Shown here piece by piece: positions 10,301 to 16,662 of a stretch of 64,000 nucleotides of DNA; the stretch's first letter is position 1; every line of letters begins with the position of its first letter. The position numbers and the translations under genes were made by a program. Source of the stretch: JBIOHP01 sp044449065 (lineage in GTDB: Bacteria; Bacteroidota; Ignavibacteria; UBA10030; SZUA-254); NCBI GenBank assembly GCA_044449065.1, contig JBIOHP010000005.1, positions 124,001 through 188,000 on the forward strand, given 5' to 3'. The notes under the pieces were generated by a model. The model made no database searches. It saw only the letters and a program-made list of their open reading frames with translations, and had not been told where the DNA came from.

Positions 10301-11429
10301 CCGTATTCACGCCGGAGACTGGCACGGCGTCAAGAGGAGCCAAGGAGATATTTGTTGTGTTTGCATTAATACGAACAATTGATGCTTGCGGAATCCAACC
10401 TGCCCATAATTTATGAATTGGATTGGTATGGGGAGGACAAATGTGATATATCGGTTGAAGACTGCCCCAATGCATTATTTCGTACGAGCCACCTTGGATA
10501 TGAGTAAAGCCCATTAAGTGACCGTATTCATGACAATACCCAAAGAGTGGGGAGAGTATACTGGTCGAATAAGTCGCTCTACTTTCTTTCTCAGAGAAGA
10601 CAATATATGTGCCAGGCACGTCGTCCGCATATCCCCCAAAATGCGCATAGGTATAATCAAAACCTCCGGCGCCTATGATTACTATCTTTCCTATATGGTT
10701 ATTCTTGAAAGAATCTATATCAAAATCGATATATTCAGGGTTACCAACAGTATGCAATGCTCTCAACTTTGCAATGACATCCCCGTACGGATTGTTATTT
10801 TCATAGGTGGATCGTGAGTTAGGTAAATTTATCCAATGTATATAATGTTTGCCGCCTATATTATCAATATTGTTGACTATTCCTGTATGGTATTTATCCG
10901 AACCGCCATTGTGTGTGGGGTATGGTGTGATAATGTGATTTCCATAGCTTACCTCCTTCCAGTACTCCTTAACGCTCCCATACAATGTCATGTCCATAGT
11001 AATTGGTCTTCCATATTCATCAGAGCCGGCATTTCCTTGATGGCTAAGCCAATCAGGGTTCCGCTGACCAACCCAGGTATTATCCGAAAAAAATTGATCC
11101 CAATAATCTTCATAAACATATTTACGAATTTCCATAAACATATTGCCCAGACTGTCTTTTTCCCATCCGAGACTTCCCACTGAGTTCGCGCTGACATTAT
11201 TCGCAGGATCATTAATCTCTACGATAGTGCTCGGCGGTTGTCCGGAGGGCAATCTGCCATCCGAAAAATCTACATAGACAAGGACGAGATTGGGATTAGG
11301 GTCGTAAGTAAAGTTTGTTTTGCTCATTTGTTGGGTGAAATCCATACGGCAGAAGCCATCGATACCGGCTGAGAGGCAAAACCACTGCAGAAGAAGGATG
11401 CAGACGGATATTGAAACAATGTATCGCAT
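7323..11429 (-). CDS. Large T9SS-secreted M6-like metalloprotease with right-handed beta-helix
   Basis: 1368 aa. Signal peptide at the N-terminus (MRYIVSISVCILLLQWFCLS). The zinc motif HEYGHLMGFTH (H300, E301, H304, H310) followed by an 'EIMHWG' met-turn-like segment fits metzincin-type M6 (immune-inhibitor-A-like) proteases. Residues ~540-1080 are rich in short Asn/Gly/Ile turns ('IIRNSIIQNATHGLYLIEND', 'YCTIKNCSQQGIDISNND'), typical of right-handed parallel beta-helix repeats. A helical stretch follows, then the T9SS sorting domain (ALQQNYPNPFNPATIIQYQL ... GVYFYRLQA). It is probably an exported, surface-attached or released protease whose beta-helix binds polymer. The exact peptidase subfamily is uncertain. 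Confidence 0.85.
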   Translation of the reverse strand: MRYIVSISVCILLLQWFCLSAGIDGFCRMDFTQQMSKTNFTYDPNPNLVLVYVDFSDGRLPSGQPPSTIVEINDPANNVSANSVGSLGWEKDSLGNMFMEIRKYVYEDYWDQFFSDNTWVGQRNPDWLSHQGNAGSDEYGRPITMDMTLYGSVKEYWKEVSYGNHIITPYPTHNGGSDKYHTGIVNNIDNIGGKHYIHWINLPNSRSTYENNNPYGDVIAKLRALHTVGNPEYIDFDIDSFKNNHIGKIVIIGAGGFDYTYAHFGGYADDVPGTYIVFSEKESRATYSTSILSPLFGYCHEYGHLMGFTHIQGGSYEIMHWGSLQPIYHICPPHTNPIHKLWAGWIPQASIVRINANTTNISLAPLDAVPVSGVNTVALITVYGDAGRNNNYQHSEYFVVENRQREGFNRFAGGINPPQGFTGGALIWHYSSFSALNWDSASYYFGTGRLGNEALKNLILTVKNYPRIRYTPGDPNDFYPQHGTDLNQNSDPNTNSIDSLMTGISLNAFSVNPNDHKVSFNVNYQINAPPLYNYFFSSANEVPDGILSGNVFVNGSLTFDLPKNINISPGSTWDIIKDASISLSSGKFVSAGGNGINDSIKFEGIGYGNYREHWSGIAASYHNQNDSLIIRNSIIQNATHGLYLIENDVNGHWNHIIQGNHFKDNESDIIVQGTDLPNDIMPDISGLDNNIFLQFQLVGNCVLSSANQFIVPGGTLFMMYGGTYSSGLFIDNGNTFNVNGDLQIGDDPFAWGWVSIKGGNIILNNGLTVQQYTNLTIESGSVVKIGHNASILVDGTLNATGTSSQHITFTSANSSPAPGDWYNILLRDKSGPHTFSYCDIQYGTKGLWLMNPDGQSIIEYCTIKNCSQQGIDISNNDVNNSAANIRYSLISKNRQEGLSLISARADIYQSKIDSNGTGNAGPGISMCNSILFMGNSRIQYNYGNGIDISGINSIAYLSPDGFAAGNNTLFQNAGEINVHESGQILIGHYIPAGGYWQCDGEMDQLSLFNMNPCVWVPIPEIKNGGYNNIYNTGYSFSGYFVNDATNLGIYANNTYWGNTILPCAPPSGALSGPVNVSYPLCSSVYTPGQTAYTHINPGSESPTINGGRSDNDTVKYLKYLKYLVKHSPDSASIALHELSELAGPGKRYESLISVPWEDFLNHLEGAARPGKYKSLISSFRIQEKMNKKDYLNAASLADDIASNTSNNDLWTYCKTQKIIALYSQGNLSEAVQALSDLTPDIGRFNPRVIQHLSDMLSVAGANTNPGGSLVKPMTTTKASVPKDYALQQNYPNPFNPATIIQYQLPKESRVNLSIFNLLGQKVATLVNEFQNEGYKSVSFNATNLPSGVYFYRLQANNFSDVKKFIVMK

Positions 11430-11518
11430 GATAATCTCCTAAATTGTATGTGATATTATTGAATTGAATGAACTGAAGCTATTGCAATCTTACCGAATAG
11501 TAGTTTTAATTTTTCTCC

Positions 11519-13180
11519 TTATCTGATATAACTCATCTTTTTTGATTGCGCATAGTTCTTGGTTTTTATCTGGTAGAAATAAACCCCGCTGGGCTGGTTT
11601 GCCAAATCGAATTCCAGGGTATACTTTCCCGGGGCTTGATGTTCTTTATGGAATCGTTCTATTTCCTGACCAAGAATATTGAAGATTGCAATTTCAACAT
11701 CTGTGATTTCAGGGAGAAAATAATCGATTCTGGTTATAGGATTAAATGGATTAGGATAATTATCAGATAGTGAATATGATAAAGGGAGAATTATATTGTC
11801 GATGCGTACTTCGGTAATAATTCCCAAACTCCCATTTCTTCCTGTATGCTTCGCTTTTATCCATCCCTGAGTTGTCCAATATGAAATGATCGCACCGCCC
11901 ATATTGTCTGAGGCGAGAGAAGGAAAATAGGCATTCGAGGGATCGGAGATTACGGTGAAAGAATCGGGCCAAAGCGGGCTGCCGGAAGTATCGAATTTTT
12001 GCGCATGACCGCTGACAAAAAAATATAAACCTAATTCCCCTTTGGAAGAAAACGTCATTGGAAATTCTTCACCGTGGATATCTAAACCATAATTCCGCCA
12101 ATGTCCTCCATTTTTATCTATTCTTTGAGCGCGAGTTCTCCCGACCCCGGATGTATCCTGAAACGACCAAACGAAAAATACCCCCCCTAAATGATCTGGT
12201 ATCAATGGATTCAATATACCAGCGTATCCACCGTTTGTTGGTTCAAAATGAATTTTGTATTGGGCATTCCACAATGAATCCCCACTGTTCGAGATTTTTG
12301 TTATCTGTCCCAAAGTATAAGATTTTCCAAGACTATCTATGCCGGATCCAACATAAATATTATAGTAGCCGACACTATCTCTTTCTGAACCCAACATACC
12401 ACGTCCTGTTATAATTGTTGGTGATATTATATTACCATCCAGATCGATCTCCTTCATACCACTTGTTGATTGAATGTAAACCCGGGAGCCAATCCGTTTA
12501 ACGTAGTCGAACTGGATTTGGCCCATCACTGAGACGGTATCATATCCTTTTTGCCAGAGCTTGTTGCCGTTAGCATCATAGCGGGCGCCCCACACCGTCT
12601 CCAAATTTGTCGAGCCCGTGTCCCCGAAGTTGTCTTCCTCAACTATAAAGATAACGCCGCTGGCTCCATCGGTTACGCCGTAAGCGTATTTTCGACCTCC
12701 TTGCAGCGGTCCAAAATTTATTCCTCCGGCATGCCACCGCACATTTCCATTCTTATCCACACGCTGAGCATAGAGAGCCCCATTATAGCAATAAGTCCCA
12801 GTTTCGTATGTGACACAGTGAGCGCCATGCACATCAGCCCACCAAAATATAACTCCTCCGTCGTTGTCGGATATCAGCGGGATATATTGGTATTGTGAAC
12901 CAGCAGAGTCGTATTGTGCCAACACCGGTTGAGACCAAATATTTTTACCATAGGGATCGAGCTTTTGGAGATAAATATAATCATTGAGGATCCCGGAAAT
13001 GATGCAGCTCCCATCGTCATACGATACTATCTGTGAATATAAACCAGGAGTAACGATCAACCCGCTATCGGCAACTGGGGAGGTAGACCACTGCCCATAA
13101 CATTGCGCCTGCAATAAAAACCATAGCAATGCGCCTGCATTAAAAAAACTTAGCTTGGTAAATCGTATTTTTATTCGCAT
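11519..13180 (-). CDS. T9SS-secreted beta-propeller-like protein
   Basis: 553 aa. Signal peptide (TKLSFFNAGALLWFLLQAQCYGQ). The body repeats blades of the form 'DNDGGVIFWWAD', 'DGASGVIFIVEE', 'DHLGGVFFVWSF', 'DNMGGAIISYWT', suggesting a beta-propeller with about one D-x-x-G-G motif per blade. The C-terminus is a T9SS type A sorting domain (SLSDNYPNPFNPITRIDYFL ... SGVYFYQIKTKNY). There is no catalytic signature. It lies 89 bp upstream of the metalloprotease in the same orientation and may share its promoter region or be co-expressed. Confidence 0.82.
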   Translation of the reverse strand: MRIKIRFTKLSFFNAGALLWFLLQAQCYGQWSTSPVADSGLIVTPGLYSQIVSYDDGSCIISGILNDYIYLQKLDPYGKNIWSQPVLAQYDSAGSQYQYIPLISDNDGGVIFWWADVHGAHCVTYETGTYCYNGALYAQRVDKNGNVRWHAGGINFGPLQGGRKYAYGVTDGASGVIFIVEEDNFGDTGSTNLETVWGARYDANGNKLWQKGYDTVSVMGQIQFDYVKRIGSRVYIQSTSGMKEIDLDGNIISPTIITGRGMLGSERDSVGYYNIYVGSGIDSLGKSYTLGQITKISNSGDSLWNAQYKIHFEPTNGGYAGILNPLIPDHLGGVFFVWSFQDTSGVGRTRAQRIDKNGGHWRNYGLDIHGEEFPMTFSSKGELGLYFFVSGHAQKFDTSGSPLWPDSFTVISDPSNAYFPSLASDNMGGAIISYWTTQGWIKAKHTGRNGSLGIITEVRIDNIILPLSYSLSDNYPNPFNPITRIDYFLPEITDVEIAIFNILGQEIERFHKEHQAPGKYTLEFDLANQPSGVYFYQIKTKNYAQSKKMSYIR

Positions 13181-13595
13181 GACACCGCCTCAAATATTAC
13201 CAAAAGTTACGGAAAGATATTTGGAAAGTCAAGTAATTTCATGGAAAATTAAAAATATTTTTCACAGGAAGGCATTTCCAATAAATCTAACTTTATAATT
13301 AACATAACTTTATGCCATGCCACAACAACGAACAGGAAATGCTTAAATATGAGGGAGTAACAGATAAGAGACAAATCGTTAAATCTCAAACGAGATTGAA
13401 ACATACGCTCTTAAAGTGGAATGAACCACGTTGCAAAGAATTTGCCCGGTTGGTGCGTATATTTTTTCAATTTAATTACTCAATTTAAATACTCGCCGCG
13501 TTGTTGATACTTCCCAAAATTTCTCTTACATTGAAGAGAATTTAATTGATACATTATTTTGTTGCCATATACGTGAAGGAAACAACAATCCATCT
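13181..13595. other. Divergent intergenic region
   Basis: 415 bp between divergent genes (T9SS protein minus, phosphatase plus), so it should hold promoters for both. The only structure noted is a tandem 13-bp repeat, CAATTTAATTACT/CAATTTAAATACT, at 13468-13493, about 100 bp upstream of the phosphatase start. It could be a regulator site, but this is speculative. Confidence 0.45.
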
Positions 13596-14882
13596 ATGAC
13601 AGTGGAACCATCGATACAATTACAGGAAGAGAATAACCGGCTGCGTAAGGCAGTGCAGGAGTTATCGGTCCTGAACGATCTCGCGCGCGATATCAGCTCA
13701 ACCATGAGTCTTGACGAGGTGATCCAGAATATCGTCAAGCGGTCGGTGCGCGCCCTCCATTGCCAGCAGGGCACCATTACGCTCGTCAACGAAGAGGTGC
13801 GCGATGAAATGAAAACATTCATCCGCACCAACGATTCCACCGCCAACCATGAGCAATTTCATCTCAATCAGAACATCCTCGGCTGGATGATGCTGAATAA
13901 AAAACCGATGGTCTCGAACGACATCAGCACCGACGCGCGTTTTCAGGGCATTAAGGTCGATTCGGGCATGAAGTCGATCCTCTGCGTTCCCCTCCTCATC
14001 AAAAACGCCCTGATAGGTATCCTGACAGTTTTTAATAAAAAAGATAATACGGAATTCGGCGAGGATGATAAGCGCCTGCTAGCGATTATTGCCGCGCAAT
14101 CGGCGCAGGTGTTGGAAAATGCGCGTCTGTACGACCAGGAGAAGAGCTTACTTGCCATGCAGGAACAGATGAAGCTTGCTCAAAAAATCCAGTACGATCT
14201 TCTCCCTAAAAAATCTCCGGAAATCCCCGGCTTTGATATCGTGGGAGCCACGTTTCCGGCTCAATCAATAGGCGGCGATTATTTTGATTTTATTCCGTTA
14301 GAATCCCAGCGGTGGGCGATTTGTCTCGGCGATGTTACCGGCAAAGGATTGCCGGCTTCATTATTGATGGCAAACGTGCAAGCGACATTGCGCGGGCAGG
14401 CAATCGTCAGCACGCCGCCAAGCGAATGCCTTTCCCGCTCGAACCGGCTCCTGTACGACAGCACCAGCCCGGAAAAATTTGTGACCCTTTTTTACATCGT
14501 CATCGATCCGAACAATGATCACGTGGTGTTTTGCAATGCGGGACATGACCATCCGTATCTCCTAACCTCGACGGATCAAATTATCCGGCTGAAGACCGGC
14601 GGTCTCATGCTGGGAATTATGCCGTCGTATCCGTTCAAAGAAGAAACCATTTCATTCAAACCCGGAGATACGCTGGTGATGTATTCCGACGGCGTTCCCG
14701 AGGCAAGGAATAATGTCGGCGACTTCTTTGGGGATGAAGCGCTAGAAAAAATATTAATCGAACACCGATCACAATCACCCGCTCATATTCTTAGTTCTGT
14801 TATCGAAGCCGTGAAGAAACATGCGGGAACCCATCCGCAATCGGACGATATTACGATCGTTGTCATAAGACGGACTCCCTAA
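13596..14882 (+). CDS. GAF domain-containing SpoIIE/RsbU-type PP2C phosphatase
   Basis: 428 aa. A short N-terminal coiled coil (QLQEENNRLRKAVQELSVLN) is followed by a GAF domain (~25-185), a linker helix with 'LAQKIQYDLLPKKSPEIPGF', and a PPM/SpoIIE phosphatase domain. Metal-binding acidic positions are present in GGDYFDF (~226), GDVTGKGLPASLLM (~245), YSDGVPEA (~363) and SDDITIVVI (~416). Proteins of this build dephosphorylate anti-sigma-factor antagonists or other Ser/Thr phosphoproteins when the GAF domain senses a signal. No anti-sigma partner gene is adjacent. The kinase array starting 1.8 kb downstream makes a link to Ser/Thr phosphorylation attractive but unproven. Confidence 0.9.
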   Translation: MTVEPSIQLQEENNRLRKAVQELSVLNDLARDISSTMSLDEVIQNIVKRSVRALHCQQGTITLVNEEVRDEMKTFIRTNDSTANHEQFHLNQNILGWMMLNKKPMVSNDISTDARFQGIKVDSGMKSILCVPLLIKNALIGILTVFNKKDNTEFGEDDKRLLAIIAAQSAQVLENARLYDQEKSLLAMQEQMKLAQKIQYDLLPKKSPEIPGFDIVGATFPAQSIGGDYFDFIPLESQRWAICLGDVTGKGLPASLLMANVQATLRGQAIVSTPPSECLSRSNRLLYDSTSPEKFVTLFYIVIDPNNDHVVFCNAGHDHPYLLTSTDQIIRLKTGGLMLGIMPSYPFKEETISFKPGDTLVMYSDGVPEARNNVGDFFGDEALEKILIEHRSQSPAHILSSVIEAVKKHAGTHPQSDDITIVVIRRTP

Positions 14883-15514
14883 AAATCAAGAACTCCAAAT
14901 CAGTTCCCCGCTGAAGTAGTCCCCTCCCCCGCCCGCCGTTAGTATCAAGGTTCAGTCTGAACCGGCGGGAAAGTTGAAATCTTTCTTCCACTCCATTTAT
15001 TACCCGCTATTACACTTTAAGAATAATTTAATGAGGGAGATTACGAATAGTTAATCTCCTATGTTGAATAATTTCAAGAACCTAAGTTGTTCACCGACGA
15101 ATCCCTTCTCTAGCAGGGTGTTGAAAAAGTATCGAATTAGGACGGGTCATTCCGAACTTGTTTCGGAATCTGTTCATTTTTAGACCCTGAAACAAGTTCA
15201 GGGTGACTCGGATTGGGTTTTTCAACACCTTGCTAGTAAGCAAAAAATAGATTCCCACATCCCTTGGAATTCTTCATACTTCTTGTTAGATTTCAGACAT
15301 AATCCTCTGATTTATAAAGATTTATAGCATCATTCAACAAGATACCGGACGCTCGACCTTATAATTGACGCATCAACACTAAGCAGGATGTGCCAAATAA
15401 GATAGTTACAGGGCAATAGTTGCCCTCGTTACCCTGAAAGATCGTTAAAACATTCGAAACGAATAGAGTAAAAGTGGGGTTTAATATCAGTGTAACGATT
15501 AAGGAAGTATTGTT
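14883..15514. other. Intergenic region with hairpin and MITE-like element
   Basis: 632 bp without a supported gene. It holds a GC-rich nested hairpin at 14932-14969 (outer CCCGCCG/CGGCGGG, inner GGTTCA/TGAACC) and the 127-bp element at 15110-15236. The last ~280 bp before the ABM gene are AT-rich, presumably promoter sequence, with nothing distinctive. Confidence 0.6.
15110..15236. mobile_element. MITE-like element with 19-bp terminal inverted repeats
   Basis: Ends are CTAGCAGGGTGTTGAAAAA and the inverse of CTAGCAAGGTGTTGAAAAA (18/19 matching). The interior contains two further palindromes: ATTCCGAAC...TTCGGAAT and a CCCTGAAACAAGTTCAGGG hairpin. It is 127 bp with no coding capacity. This is the architecture of a miniature inverted-repeat element; no transposase is present in the window to mobilise it. 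Confidence 0.7.
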
Positions 15515-16273
15515 ATGTACATGAGATTGGTTGAAATGAAAGTTGATCCGGTAAAATTACCGGAAATGCGGGAATTCTACGAACGGACGGCAATTCCCGC
15601 CCTTCATGCGGTGAGAGGATGTTTGTTCGCAACTCTCATACAAAGCAATGAACATATCGGAGAGTGCATATCAATGACGCTATGGAATACTCAAGCTGAG
15701 GCGGAAGAATATGGGAAAAGCCGCATCTATTCAACCCTTGCAGAGAAGATTCGAACGTATTTATCCCATTCCAATGAATGGAAAATTGAGCTTTCAAAAG
15801 ATTTAACACTTGAAATGGTTCCAATACTTGAAGAACCTATTGTGAAATCGTATCCAATAGGAGCATTTGAAAATGGGATAAACACGCCATCCGATACGCC
15901 GCAATTATTATACGTCAGGATAGTTGGACCTAAAATTCGACAAGGCATGTTGGAGGAATTCAAACAAATTTATGCGAGGGAAATATTGCCTGTCTTAAAA
16001 AAAGTGCGCGGCTGCCGCTATGCTTTTGTTACCGTGGGTGGAAAAGATAAATCCGACGTCATGTCGGTGACGGTCTGGGATAGCCAAGCTGCCGCTGACG
16101 AGTACGAGGCAAGCGGACTCTTCGATCAGTTAAAAGAAAAGTTGATGCACACCTTCACAGAATTATACCAATGGAAAATGGGTCTCGATAAAGACACGGA
16201 TACAAAAACTTTCACAAGCGACGATATGACCGTGAAACATTATCAAGTGGTTACGGGCGAAAGCTTCCGGTAG
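15515..16273 (+). CDS. Tandem antibiotic-biosynthesis-monooxygenase (ABM)-like protein
   Basis: 252 aa built from two homologous halves (about 1-92 and 128-222). Both have the order 'Y(M/V)R(L/I)V', 'E..(E/Q)(F/I)Y.R.I.P.L..VRGC', 'SMTLW(N/D)', 'A..EY', and end in an 'EWK/QWK' helix. This is a dimeric alpha-beta-barrel (ABM) fold duplicated in one chain, so the protein can form the barrel intramolecularly. Family members include heme-degrading and quinol monooxygenases, but many are of unknown function; no active site can be assigned. An AAGGAAG Shine-Dalgarno sits 8 nt before the ATG. Confidence 0.75.
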   Translation: MYMRLVEMKVDPVKLPEMREFYERTAIPALHAVRGCLFATLIQSNEHIGECISMTLWNTQAEAEEYGKSRIYSTLAEKIRTYLSHSNEWKIELSKDLTLEMVPILEEPIVKSYPIGAFENGINTPSDTPQLLYVRIVGPKIRQGMLEEFKQIYAREILPVLKKVRGCRYAFVTVGGKDKSDVMSVTVWDSQAAADEYEASGLFDQLKEKLMHTFTELYQWKMGLDKDTDTKTFTSDDMTVKHYQVVTGESFR

Positions 16274-16432
16274 CGCAACACCGCATAATCCCGATTGCCT
16301 TTATCATTAGATACCCGCACCGGGCGTAAAAACCCGACGGTGAATCAACAGAATCGAACTTCTCATTGTTATTACTTGTTATAAGTTAAATCATTACAAT
16401 CATTAAACATACGTACGGTTATGGTCGGCCAA

Positions 16433-16455
16433 ATCCCGAAGGGATCACTTTCGTG
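16433..16455. repeat. 23-bp palindromic insert in leader 1
   Basis: The start of leader 1 would read ATG GTC GGC CAA ACA ATA, as in the other units. Instead 23 nt with two small hairpins (ATCCC-GAA-GGGAT and CAC-TTTC-GTG) interrupt it after CAA. This shifts the frame, so the native ATG at 16421 now ends after 11 codons. Confidence 0.65.
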
Positions 16456-16662
16456 ACAATATCCCAGTATAAGATTTTAGAAAAACCCAGCCACAAAGAC
16501 GGCGGGCAAGTCGGCGAAGGCGGCATGTCCCAAAATCACCCACGCGCGTTTTTTGCAAGTGGTTATGATTTTGCGGATCTCCCGTTGTTTGGATTCCGCT
16601 TTGACAACGGGATTCCAAAAAGCGGAACCGTTGAGCGAAGCGAGAACGGGAGCCCACTATGA
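16453..16662 (+). CDS. Leader ORF 1 (truncated kinase start plus 131-bp module)
   Basis: 69 codons from a GTG at 16453. It is the first of eight related leader ORFs. It begins like the kinase N-terminus (TISQYKILEK), carries the 8-codon palindromic insert (PSHKDGGQ region), keeps the P-loop remnant GEGGM, and then enters the 131-bp module. The TGA overlaps the ATG of kinase 1 as ATGA, implying translational coupling. The original ATG at 16421 has been put out of frame by the 23-bp insert, so this copy may be poorly translated. A peptide function is unlikely. Confidence 0.45.
   Translation: MTISQYKILEKPSHKDGGQVGEGGMSQNHPRAFFASGYDFADLPLFGFRFDNGIPKSGTVERSENGSPL
16528..16658 (+). repeat. 131-bp hairpin module, type 1 (copy 1)
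   Basis: Runs from TCCCAAAATC to the base before kinase 1's ATG. It contains stem 1 (module nt 4-12/38-46, here weakened by one A at position 38), stem 2 (CCCGTTGT/ACAACGGG) and stem 3 (CCGTT/AACGG). It ends with GGGAG six nt before the ATG. Confidence 0.85.
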
